64,000 nucleotides of DNA. It comes from JAAYJM01 sp964498585. GTDB lineage: Bacteria; Bacteroidota; Ignavibacteria; Kapaibacteriales; UBA2268. The notes beneath the pieces were generated by a model that saw only the letters and a program-made list of their open reading frames with translations, was not told the DNA's origin and made no database searches. The translations under genes were made by a program, and so were the position numbers. Positions within the stretch are counted from its first letter, which is position 1, and each line of letters begins with the position of its first letter. The stretch is taken from the NCBI GenBank assembly GCA_964498585.1, contig CAZCHH010000003.1, positions 1-64,000 on the forward strand, written 5' to 3'. Shown here piece by piece: positions 1-7,815 of the stretch.

Positions 1-105
1 CTTCACTTCGTTCAGAATGACTGTGTTAATTGATGTCATCTCTATTTAAATAAAGGTCTTCCTTTATCACGGGATTCGGAATGACAGTCAAAATTGAATT
101 TTAAA
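1..105. repeat. Dispersed family A end plus family B palindrome
   Basis: The first 22 bases (CTTCACTTCGTTCAGAATGA) are the right end of a family A element, cut by the window edge. Bases 34-97 are a family B palindrome (ATTTAAATAAAGGTCTTCC then CTTTATCACGGGATTCGGAA) that ends in TGAC. Near copies lie at about 37965, 54430, 54580 and 59101. No gene is seen here; promoter elements for the porin would have to lie between about 100 and 140. Confidence 0.7.
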
Positions 106-154
106 ATTCATTTAATTAAAAAAATAAAGTTTAAATAATTTAGAAAGAGAAAAT

Positions 155-1246
155 ATGAAAAAAGCATTATTGATTATTTTTGCAATGTTCTGTGTAACAC
201 TTCTGCCTGCACAGGATAATAGCTCAAAAGGTAAATTTTCTGGTTTGATGTTCGGTGATTATTACTATAACGTTGCAAGAGATACCGGAATTGCTTCTTT
301 ATCAAATGCAATTAACAACGGAGTAAAAGACTTGAATGGTATTCAGTTTAGAAGGATATACTTCACTTACGATTACGATATTTCCGATAACTTTACAACA
401 CGTTTTCGCCTCGAAGCAGACCAGGCAGCAAATACAAGCAATGGCAAAATTGGTGTTTTCGTAAAAGATGCCTATATTAACTGGAAAAATATTTTCAGTG
501 GAAGTAATTTAATTGTCGGTATTCAACCAACTCCGGCTTATGAAGTATCTGAAGCATTCTGGGGCAATCGTTTCCTTGAAAAAACTATAATGGATGCCCG
601 CGGTATTGTTTCCTCCCGAGATTTAGCAATTTCTTTAAAAGGTAAAATTGATGGAGACGGAATGTTTAAGTATTGGGTAATGTATGGTAATGGTAGCGGA
701 AATGCACCGGAAACCGATAAATTCAAGAGATATTATGCCCATATTCAATTTTCTCCGATTAAGCAATTTTCTGCCACTTTATATGCTGACTTAAAAGCAA
801 GACCGGGCATACCAGATCCCAAAAGCACCTCAGACCCTAAAGAAACTGTTTCCAATAACGATTTGACTTATGCACTTTTCTTAGGGTATAAGGAAAAGGA
901 CTTATTCTCAATTGGTTTAGAAGGGTTTTTAACTGCAAGGCAAAATGGATTTACAAAAGATAGTGAATTGAAAGATAAAAGCGGATTAGGTATTTCTGCT
1001 TTTGCTTCATACAATTTTATGAAAGAACTTGCTGCTGTTGTTCGTTACGATTATTTCGACACAAATACAGATGCCGATTCAAAAGGAGATATGAGAAATT
1101 GGTTCTTATTCAGTATGAATTATAAAGTTAATGAGAAATTTACTTTAAGTCCAAATGTTGTAATTGAAACTTACGAAAAAATTCCAAATGGAAGAGAAAT
1201 TGATGCTTCCGTTACTGGAAGAATAACGTTTTTCTATACTTTTTAA
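155..1246 (+). CDS. Outer-membrane porin-like beta-barrel protein
   Basis: Predicted outer-membrane beta-barrel of 363 residues. A signal peptide (about residues 1-19, MKKALLIIFAMFCVTLLPAQ) precedes a chain of alternating polar and aromatic strands, for example RRIYFTYDYDISDNF near residue 67. The protein ends in ITFFYTF, the aromatic C-terminal strand expected for BAM-dependent insertion. Layout and length resemble phosphate-selective (OprO/OprP-like) or general porins of Bacteroidota, but the substrate cannot be read from the sequence. An AGAAAGAG ribosome-binding-like stretch precedes the ATG. The gene stands alone and converges on ohr through a shared terminator. Confidence 0.75.
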   Translation: MKKALLIIFAMFCVTLLPAQDNSSKGKFSGLMFGDYYYNVARDTGIASLSNAINNGVKDLNGIQFRRIYFTYDYDISDNFTTRFRLEADQAANTSNGKIGVFVKDAYINWKNIFSGSNLIVGIQPTPAYEVSEAFWGNRFLEKTIMDARGIVSSRDLAISLKGKIDGDGMFKYWVMYGNGSGNAPETDKFKRYYAHIQFSPIKQFSATLYADLKARPGIPDPKSTSDPKETVSNNDLTYALFLGYKEKDLFSIGLEGFLTARQNGFTKDSELKDKSGLGISAFASYNFMKELAAVVRYDYFDTNTDADSKGDMRNWFLFSMNYKVNEKFTLSPNVVIETYEKIPNGREIDASVTGRITFFYTF

Positions 1247-1298
1247 CTCCTTCTCCAGAGTTTATGAACAATGAATCTGTTAATGATTCATAACAAAA

Positions 1299-1332
1299 AA
1301 AATTCCATACTGCAAAGTATGGAATTTTTTTT
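1299..1332. terminator. Bidirectional intrinsic terminator
   Basis: Perfect hairpin ATTCCATAC-TGCAAA-GTATGGAAT preceded by an A run and followed by a T run, so it can act on both strands. It sits between the convergent porin and ohr genes and serves both. Confidence 0.85.
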
Positions 1333-1345
1333 GAAAAAGTTGAGT

Positions 1346-1756
1346 TTAAATTAAATTCAATTTTACTTCAATATTATTTCTTGTAGCTTTTGAATATGGG
1401 CAAAACAGGTGAGCAGCTTGAAGCAGTTCATTAGCAGTATCTCTGTCAACTCCATTAATTTCAGCATCCAACTCAACAAAGAGATTTAATCCATCTTCGA
1501 TTTGTTGAAGCCCAACAGTAGCTAAAATTTTTGAGTTTATTTTTAATTTTCTTTGTGAAGCTATTAAATTCAATGCACCATCAAAGCAAGCAGAATAACC
1601 TGCAGCAAAAAGCTGCTCTGGATTTGTAAAGTTGCCACCTTCACCACCTAATCCCTTTGGCATTCGTAAATCAAGTTTTAATACACCGTCTTCACTTTCA
1701 ATTCTTCCATTTCTTCCACCTGAAGAAATTACTTTTGTTTTATATAGTGTTTTCAT
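1346..1756 (-). CDS. ohr: Organic hydroperoxide resistance protein (Ohr/OsmC family)
   Basis: Thiol peroxidase of 136 residues that reduces organic hydroperoxides in the cytoplasm, usually recycled through lipoylated proteins. Both redox cysteines of the family are visible: Cys57 in FAAGYSACFDGAL and Cys119 in HLFCPYSKATR. The conserved Glu47 (NPEQLF) and an N-terminal Arg (GGRNGR, residues 15-18) are also present. Length matches bacterial Ohr. The HLFCPYSKATRNNIEV ending favours Ohr over OsmC. The gene is monocistronic with a T-rich leader. No neighbouring OhrR-type regulator is seen. Confidence 0.93.
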   Translation of the reverse strand: MKTLYKTKVISSGGRNGRIESEDGVLKLDLRMPKGLGGEGGNFTNPEQLFAAGYSACFDGALNLIASQRKLKINSKILATVGLQQIEDGLNLFVELDAEINGVDRDTANELLQAAHLFCPYSKATRNNIEVKLNLI

Positions 1757-1920
1757 TATTTTTCCTTTTTTTTAAAAAAAAATATAGCAATAATTCTATT
1801 GCTAATACTTAAAATAAGACGAAAATTATCTGATATTATTTTTTTTTTTTAAAATATATTTCAGAACTCATTACTTATGAATAAATTAAGGTGTAAGGAT
1901 ATTTTTATACTACCTCACAT

Positions 1921-2280
1921 TGCGCATACCACTCTTGAGAGTAATGTTACTGAGATAAGCGAATAATTCAAATTTTTTATATATACATTTATTTATTAAA
2001 CTTATATAATCTTGAACATAAATATTTATAACTTATATAATAAAATCTTTTAACACCTCCTTACCCCTTCTTATTAGTAGGAGAACAAGAACAGTCCAAT
2101 GTTTCAAGCATTCCCCTCATCAAAGGAGAGGTGTATTATTCTTGATTTAAACAAATTAATGCTTTATTAGTTTATTCTTATATTAAAAATATGAACTACT
2201 TCTAGGAATTTAAGCAATTTTCCATAATAATTAATTTCTTATCATCGTGACATTACTCTCAAGAGGTGCCTATTCATTAC
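1921..2280. repeat. MITE-like element, degenerate family D copy with nested family E fold-back
   Basis: A ~360-bp non-coding element bounded by inverted repeats: left CACTCTTGAGAGTAATG (1930-1946), right CATTACTCTCAAGAGGTG (2251-2268). Its interior (GAGATAAGCGAATAATTCAA, and ATAATTAATTTCTTATC) matches, in the same order, the better-preserved copy at 25876-26319. A family E fold-back (CACCTCC to GGAGAGGTG, about 2053-2133) lies in the middle. No transposase is encoded, so this is a non-autonomous element. The stretch 1757-1920 holds nothing else recognisable. Confidence 0.7.
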
Positions 2281-2317
2281 CCACATATATTAATTTTTAC
2301 AAAAGGGAGCAGAAATA

Positions 2318-2458
2318 GTTTTAGTATCTTTAAAAAATTATTCTTTAGGAATTATATATTTGTAATAAGAATAACCCTTGACTGTGCTTATCCCGTAGGA
2401 ATTATATAAAAGAAGCACCCTAATATTTAATTCCTATAGAATAAAAAGATACTAAAAA
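2318..2458. repeat. Inverted-repeat (fold-back) intergenic element
   Basis: The left arm (TTTTAGTATCTTTAAA then ATTATTCTTTAGGAATTA) and right arm (TAATTCCTATAGAAT then AAAAAGATACTAAAA) are imperfect reverse complements about 70 bp apart. The spacer contains GTAGGAATTATAT, a further partial copy of the arm. There is no coding capacity. It is probably a second small mobile or palindromic element next to the MITE. Confidence 0.5.
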
Positions 2459-2574
2459 TCATTGTTACAAATATTTTATCCCTAAGAGATAAGTAGGATA
2501 ACAGCAGATTTTAAAGATGTGTATAATCATTAGCTTTATAAAGGGGGCTCATTGTTATTGTTTAAATAGTATGC

Positions 2575-3306
2575 TTAATTCTCGAAACTTAATGTATATC
2601 CGCCATCAACAATTAAATACTGCCCGGTAATATAATCATTGCATATTGCAAAAAAGTAAGTTGCATCAAAAATATCCTCTGGAATTGCTAAACGTTTTGC
2701 TGGTATTCTTTCAGTAGAAATTATAGATTTATCTGCTTCAGTTCGCTCTTCAGGAAAATCAATTGAGCCGGGACAGATGCAGTTTACTAATATAATTGGT
2801 GCGAGCTCTTTAGCAAGAGAACGAGTAAGGCGAATAACACCGGCTTTAGATACATTGTATGCTAAACGTCCACTCCAGGCACCAAAAGCTCCGACTGAAG
2901 CTATATTAATAATTCTTGCTTTCCCGTTTACAATTTTTATAAATTCTTTTGAACAAAGATACTGGGCTTTTAAATTTACACCCAAAACCTTATCCCATAG
3001 TATTTCATCTAAATCTTCTAATGATGTTTTTTCAGGAAAAACTCCGGCATTGTTTATTAGTAAATCAGGAATAATTTTATTTGTTTTCAGAGTGAAAAAT
3101 AACTCTTCAATTTCTTTTGATTTTAACAAATCGGCTTGTTGAAGATAAGCATTTACTCCAAAGGATCGCACTTTTAATGCAGTTTCTTCTGCTTTTTGCT
3201 TTGATTTATTGTAATGCAAAACAATATCCCAGCCCTTTCGGGCAAAGTTTTCAGCAAGTGCTTTTCCTAATCTTACACCGCTTCCGGTAATTAGTGCTAT
3301 TGGCAT
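2575..3306 (-). CDS. SDR-family oxidoreductase (FabG/pteridine-reductase-like)
   Basis: NAD(P)-dependent short-chain dehydrogenase of 243 residues with a classical Rossmann fold. The nucleotide-binding motif is TGSGVRLG (residues 7-14); the Arg before Leu-Gly resembles pteridine reductases of the FolM/PTR1 type. NNAG lies at 85-88, the catalytic Ser at 137 and YNVSK at 150-154. The end, ITGQYLIVDGGYTL, is typical. Substrate is unknown: a dihydropteridine, a 3-oxoacyl thioester or a sugar would all be possible. It stands alone, followed downstream by non-coding DNA. Confidence 0.85.
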   Translation of the reverse strand: MPIALITGSGVRLGKALAENFARKGWDIVLHYNKSKQKAEETALKVRSFGVNAYLQQADLLKSKEIEELFFTLKTNKIIPDLLINNAGVFPEKTSLEDLDEILWDKVLGVNLKAQYLCSKEFIKIVNGKARIINIASVGAFGAWSGRLAYNVSKAGVIRLTRSLAKELAPIILVNCICPGSIDFPEERTEADKSIISTERIPAKRLAIPEDIFDATYFFAICNDYITGQYLIVDGGYTLSFEN

Positions 3307-3542
3307 TTTTTTTGTTAATTATTATTGATTAATAATCATTTTATTGACAAAATTATGTACCCTAAATTTCTAAAATAAGAGATTAATTTTTTTAATAATA
3401 TTACATCTATGAAAAATTATATTAATTTTTTTTAAATTTTGATATATAACCTTGATTGTATTATTTAGTATTTATGTACTTCGTTATTAATGACATCTTT
3501 TTGTTTGCTTGTCAATTTGAACCGAAATAAGTAAAAGAATTT

Positions 3543-4124
3543 TCAAACTTCATTTTTAAATAACTCTATACTTTCCAATAGAATTGCTCCGGCATCCTTC
3601 ATTTTCCTGATTGCTTTATTGGAATCATCAGCTTGAATATCAATTGGTCTTATTAAATCCGTGAGAACTGTAACATCGTACCCTAATTGCAATGCATCAA
3701 GAACTGTTGATTTCACAGCATAATCGGTAGCAATACCAGTAACAATTAGTTTTTTTATTTCTAATTTTTCAAGGATTTGTTTTAATGATGTATTTATAAA
3801 TGCAGAACATCTCATATTGACGAGAAGAGAATCTTTTTCTATATCAATAATAATAGCTGAATCTGGAACAATTAATCCTTTAGCAAAATCTGCTCCGAAA
3901 GAATTTTGTACGCAATGAGGAGGCCATACTCCTCCTTGAGAAACAAAAGAATAATGGTCTTCAGGGTGCCAATCGCGAGTAAAAAAAATATGATATTCCT
4001 TTAAGATTGCCCACTTTATTATTTTATTCATTGGTTCAATTAATGAATTTGTGTTCTTTGCTGGTAATGTTCCAGATTCACAAAAATCATTTTGCACTTC
4101 AACAACTATTAATGCTGATTCCAT
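3543..4124 (-). CDS. Nicotinamidase-like isochorismatase-fold protein, catalytic residues replaced
   Basis: Isochorismatase-family protein of 193 residues that aligns along its whole length with PncA nicotinamidase (nicotinamide to nicotinate, NAD salvage). Metal-ligand positions Asp51, His53, His57 and His70 (TRDWHPEDHYSF, WPPHC) and the active-site Lys97 region are kept. However, the general-base Asp of the usual VDVQNDF is Glu9 (VEVQNDF), and the nucleophilic Cys of GIATDYCV is Ala136 (GIATDYAV). The codons read GAA and GCT, so these are not ambiguous bases. The surrounding SxxLDALQLGY segment is intact, so the fold is conserved while hydrolysis by the known mechanism is not expected. It may be a binding or regulatory pseudoenzyme. 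Confidence 0.8.
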   Translation of the reverse strand: MESALIVVEVQNDFCESGTLPAKNTNSLIEPMNKIIKWAILKEYHIFFTRDWHPEDHYSFVSQGGVWPPHCVQNSFGADFAKGLIVPDSAIIIDIEKDSLLVNMRCSAFINTSLKQILEKLEIKKLIVTGIATDYAVKSTVLDALQLGYDVTVLTDLIRPIDIQADDSNKAIRKMKDAGAILLESIELFKNEV

Positions 4125-4166
4125 TTGGTTTAATATATTAATTTTAATACTATATATTTTAAGTTG

Positions 4167-6740
4167 TTAATCTAATACTATTTTAGCATATTTAGTAAAT
4201 CCATCACAACTTACAATTAAAATATAATTCCCTTTAGCTGCTCTTTTATTTGCTTCATTTGTGCCGTCCCATTTTAATACTAAATCGGAAAAAACAGGTT
4301 GATTGTTCATTAGATTTTTAATTACTTTTCCTTCCAAATCGTAGATTTTTACTGTTAAATTACTGTTTAAATTAGAATTAATGTTGATATTTAGTATTTC
4401 TTTCATTGGATTTGGATAAATAAACAAATCAAGCTTTTTACTATTATGGGAATATTCTTTAACATCGTTAATTTTACTGATTTTAAAATCCCAAATACCT
4501 CTGCCATAAGTCCCAAAACGTGCTGTTTTCAGCTCAGGGATATATTCAACTGTCCAGTATGTTTGGTCTGGTGCTTCGTAACCAGCTATATCATACCAGG
4601 TGCTATCGTAAAATGAATAAAGATATGGACCGACTTCTGTAGCAGCAAAAATGAACATCTCATCTTCAGTTAAAGCAATTTCAAAAACTAAAGTATTTGG
4701 TAATCCATTATCGAGAGGAATGAAATTTTTTCCATTATCAGTAGTCATATAAACGCTTGAATTAGAATAGCCACTACCTGAAATAAATACTTTACCAAAG
4801 TCCAAGTTTGATGGAGCAATGCAGTTACCATAGAAATAATGAGCATTAAATTCTTCTAATTCAATAGTTTTTTCCCAGTTAACGGCAGCATCATTAGAAA
4901 CAAAGAATTTTCCGTTACTCGTTAAAGCATAGCAGGTATTTTTATCAAGAGGAGAAAATGCAAAAGCTGATAAATCCTGCCATTCATCTCCTTCTGAAAA
5001 ATTAAAAGAATATGGTCTGCCAATAAGAATTCCGCCATTATTTTCTATTTTCCAGATGTATGAACTATTATAATTATCACCACCGCCGGCAAGCCAGGCG
5101 ATTTCCGGATTAGTAGGGTCTGCAACAATAGGAGGCATCCATAAGCCACCTTTTCCTTGAAAATCCCAAGTAGCAGTAAATTCAATTTCATCTTTGTAAA
5201 TCCCCTTGTAATACATAGCAAATCCGGGATAAACACACCAAAGGTCATCTCCTCCATTGCTCGAAGATAAATGTCCATAATCGCCGCTAATTGTTTGCAA
5301 AAAATTCGCTTTAGTACCAGAATAACCAATACACTTTTGAAAGCCCTGGTCTTGACTTCCAGCACATAAAGTCCGCTTTTCATCTTTACAGGTATAAATT
5401 CCATAATACTGGCTAACGTTCATTCCATTTAATGCAATATTTTGAACATTGTTTGTATAATTATCAGAATAATATAATCCGCCATCAGTTCCAATAAGCA
5501 TTATTTCTTTGTTATTATGAACAAATAATGAAACTCCGGGTATATCGGCATGTAATTTATTTTCTATATCTTCGTAATAATCCCACCAGTAGTTAACCAG
5601 AGTCCAGGTAACTCCACCATCGGTGCTACGACTAAGATTAACACCACCAAAAAAAAGCATATTTGAATTACTTGAAGAAACGGCAAAACTATTATTATCG
5701 AATGGTTTAAAATCAACATTACCTCTGTTTGACCAGCTGCTACCGTAATCACTTGAACGATAAAAATATGTGAATTCTGAATTGGACATTTTTGCAGCTA
5801 GATAAAGAAAACCTGCGGCATCAGTTCCTTGCAAAAGAAATCCTTCATAGAAATTAAATGAAAAATCCAGTTCAAATGCATTTATTGTAGTAATAATGTC
5901 ATTTTCTTCAATAACAGAAATTGTATCTTTTGCTAAAAATACAATATCTCTGTTTTCGACTATCGAAGTCCATAAATCGCAATAACTTACTCCAATATCG
6001 GTTGAATAAATCTTCTTAAATGACACTCCGTAATCGCTTGATTTATAAATTGTTGTTATTGATTTCCAGTTATCATAATCCCATTCGCTACCCAAGGTGT
6101 ATATCATAGTAGGATTTGAATTTGTATAAATAGCACGTTTAAAGGCGCCCCAATTCTCTACATTTTCTAAACCTTTGGATTTAATCCAGTCCACTCCTTC
6201 ATTGTCAGAATAATAAACGTATTTATCAGCAACAGCAAATATTCTTTTAGTATTTCCGAAGCGAAGTACTTTTACACTCCGAATATTATCGAACTGAAGT
6301 CCATCATTAAGAGAGACCCAATTTCTGCCATCAAGGGTTCCTCGCCATATATTTCCTCCTGCAGAGCCGGAATAAATCAAATTCTCTTCAAAGTCAATAT
6401 CGCTAATATGAATTCTTCCTGCAAGATTGTCGCTGCCTCGCTCAATCCATTCTCCTTCTATCTGACCATTTGCTATGACAATATCATTAACTTTTAAAGC
6501 AGAATTATTCTTATTTAGCTGCTTGCTTTTATATTTGGACTGTCTTGTTTCTTTGTCTATTATTTTGTAATTAACATCTGGTTCAATACTGTGCAATCGT
6601 TTGAACCATTCAGCTTTTTTTTGCTTATACTCTTTTTTCTGCTCTTTGTCCATCTTCATATTAATATGAGTAGAAGAGTTTTGAGCAATTAAATTTGACG
6701 TTATAATTAAACTAATCACTAAAAAAAAGATTCTGTTCAT
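4167..6740 (-). CDS. Secreted multi-repeat beta-propeller protein with T9SS type A sorting domain
   Basis: Large secreted protein of 857 residues. After a signal peptide (MNRIFFLVISLIITSNLIAQ) it carries repeated sialidase/BNR-like (VPS10/Ycf48-like) propeller blades recognisable by S-x-D-x-G-x-x-W boxes such as SDNEGVDW, SSDYGSSW, STDGGVTW, SNDAAVNW. The last ~85 residues (LFIYPNPMKEILNINI, then LTVKIYDLEGKVI, then KRAAKGNYILIV) form the Ig-like T9SS type A sorting domain, which directs it through the Por system to the surface or medium. No catalytic residues for sialidase activity were recognised, so a structural or binding role is more likely. A paralogous architecture lies at 49238. Confidence 0.85.
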   Translation of the reverse strand: MNRIFFLVISLIITSNLIAQNSSTHINMKMDKEQKKEYKQKKAEWFKRLHSIEPDVNYKIIDKETRQSKYKSKQLNKNNSALKVNDIVIANGQIEGEWIERGSDNLAGRIHISDIDFEENLIYSGSAGGNIWRGTLDGRNWVSLNDGLQFDNIRSVKVLRFGNTKRIFAVADKYVYYSDNEGVDWIKSKGLENVENWGAFKRAIYTNSNPTMIYTLGSEWDYDNWKSITTIYKSSDYGVSFKKIYSTDIGVSYCDLWTSIVENRDIVFLAKDTISVIEENDIITTINAFELDFSFNFYEGFLLQGTDAAGFLYLAAKMSNSEFTYFYRSSDYGSSWSNRGNVDFKPFDNNSFAVSSSNSNMLFFGGVNLSRSTDGGVTWTLVNYWWDYYEDIENKLHADIPGVSLFVHNNKEIMLIGTDGGLYYSDNYTNNVQNIALNGMNVSQYYGIYTCKDEKRTLCAGSQDQGFQKCIGYSGTKANFLQTISGDYGHLSSSNGGDDLWCVYPGFAMYYKGIYKDEIEFTATWDFQGKGGLWMPPIVADPTNPEIAWLAGGGDNYNSSYIWKIENNGGILIGRPYSFNFSEGDEWQDLSAFAFSPLDKNTCYALTSNGKFFVSNDAAVNWEKTIELEEFNAHYFYGNCIAPSNLDFGKVFISGSGYSNSSVYMTTDNGKNFIPLDNGLPNTLVFEIALTEDEMFIFAATEVGPYLYSFYDSTWYDIAGYEAPDQTYWTVEYIPELKTARFGTYGRGIWDFKISKINDVKEYSHNSKKLDLFIYPNPMKEILNININSNLNSNLTVKIYDLEGKVIKNLMNNQPVFSDLVLKWDGTNEANKRAAKGNYILIVSCDGFTKYAKIVLD

Positions 6741-6823
6741 AATTATTTCTCAAAAAATAAAATAAATTTATATATTTTTAGTAATATATGCAAGAAATTA
6801 AGTAAGAAAAATTATATGATTAG

Positions 6824-6858
6824 ATAAAAAAAGCCATACTACTTTTTTATAGTATGGC
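6824..6858 (-). terminator. Intrinsic terminator of the FmdB-like gene
   Basis: Read on the minus strand: stem GCCATACT ... AGTATGGC with an A-rich loop, followed by a T run. It lies about 55 bases after the stop of the zinc-ribbon gene. Confidence 0.75.
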
Positions 6859-6914
6859 GATATAATTCTTTGATTTAAAATTATTGAATTGAAAAATGAT
6901 ATAAAACAATAGTT

Positions 6915-7187
6915 CTATTTAGATTTAGAAGTAGCTTTTGACTTTGTTGAACCATTACTGTTACCGTTTTTAAAAACGTAATCAGTAAGGTAGAAACCAT
7001 TGCCATGGAAAGCAAAGCCAACATTTTTACTGATTTTTCTTTCTACATCTCCGGCAAGCCCTTTTTGAGCGTTTTCGCAAATTTCCGGAGGACAGGTTTT
7101 TAAAGGTTCATCAGTTATTCGTTGCGACCATTCAAACTCTTTGCCGCATCTTTTGCATTTGTATTCATAAACTGGCATTTTTTCCAT
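6915..7187 (-). CDS. FmdB-family zinc-ribbon protein
   Basis: Small protein of 90 residues (87 if translation starts at the second ATG, position 7178, giving the family's usual N-terminus MPVYEYKC). It contains one zinc ribbon: CKRCGKEF supplies the first Cys pair, and CPPEIC the second. The tail is low-complexity Ser/Lys/Thr (STKSKATSKSK). FmdB-type ribbons are found in most bacteria as putative regulators; no specific role can be assigned. It is monocistronic, with its own downstream terminator. Confidence 0.85.
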   Translation of the reverse strand: MEKMPVYEYKCKRCGKEFEWSQRITDEPLKTCPPEICENAQKGLAGDVERKISKNVGFAFHGNGFYLTDYVFKNGNSNGSTKSKATSKSK

Positions 7188-7382
7188 TCAATTTATTAAC
7201 AAATTATTATATAGACGAATTTTTTTAGTTTATGTTTTAATATTTTTGAATTTTTAAATGACAACATTTCAACTTCCTGAAAGATTTTGAAAATATTTAA
7301 AATAAAGTTGAAAACATATTTTTTAAGTAGAATCATTTACCAAATATTTAACCTGTATTATTCATAAATAAATATTCAATTC

Positions 7383-7411
7383 CTCCTTCCCAAGTGCAAC
7401 TTGGTAAGGAG
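7383..7411. repeat. Family C hairpin
   Basis: Palindrome CTCCTTCCCAAG-TGCAA-CTTGGTAAGGAG (one mismatch) in the otherwise empty 7188-7637 gap. Other copies lie at 12535, 36969, 47726, 47978 and 63787. No T run follows, so it is not an obvious terminator here. Confidence 0.7.
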
Positions 7412-7637
7412 TTTAAAACTAAGTTTTTTTCAATATTTCAAGTAAATCATTTAATATCAACTATTAATAAATAATAATATTGAATTTATGAATATAGATT
7501 CATTTTTTTAAAAAAGTAAAGTCAGTAATATTTGCAAAATCGGATATATTTTTTCTTTTTCATAAAACATTATTCACTTTTTAAAGTCATTTTTATTAAA
7601 TTTTTCATAATTTAGTAAAAAAATTTAAGGAGTTATT

Positions 7638-7814
7638 ATGAATTTTAAAAGTATTTTATCATTAGTAATAGCCATAGTGCTATCAACAATAATTATCGTT
7701 CTACTCTTAAAAGTTGTATTTGGAGTGGTATCATTTCTTTGGCATTTTGGAATAATAATTATAATTGTTGCATTGCCTTTATATGTCATCATTAAGAAGA
7801 AAGTACTTAAATAA
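7638..7814 (+). CDS. Small hydrophobic membrane protein (58 aa)
   Basis: A 58-codon ORF with one of the best ribosome-binding sites in the window (AAGGAG at 7627-7632, 5 bases before ATG). The product has two hydrophobic stretches, roughly residues 6-24 and 27-52, separated by a short Lys/Val linker, and a basic tail (IIKKKVLK), so it is predicted to be an inner-membrane protein with the tail in the cytoplasm. Its TAA is followed after one base by the ATG of the outer-membrane protein gene, which implies one mRNA and translational coupling. No family was recognised. Confidence 0.65.
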   Translation: MNFKSILSLVIAIVLSTIIIVLLLKVVFGVVSFLWHFGIIIIIVALPLYVIIKKKVLK

Positions 7815-7815
7815 T

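Noticed and set aside
2575..3306. SDR gene as the missing DprE2 of the polyprenyl-pentose operon
   Set aside because: It lies 18 kb away in a different context and its TGSGVRLG motif and C-terminus resemble FabG/pteridine reductases, not DprE2.
5045..5404. 119-codon ORF within the T9SS propeller gene in another frame
   Set aside because: Overlaps fully with a well-supported 857-residue gene and has no motif of its own.
4167..6740. Sialidase activity for the T9SS propeller proteins
   Set aside because: Only Asp-box-like blades are seen; no Arg triad or Tyr/Glu pair of sialidases could be identified here or at 49238.
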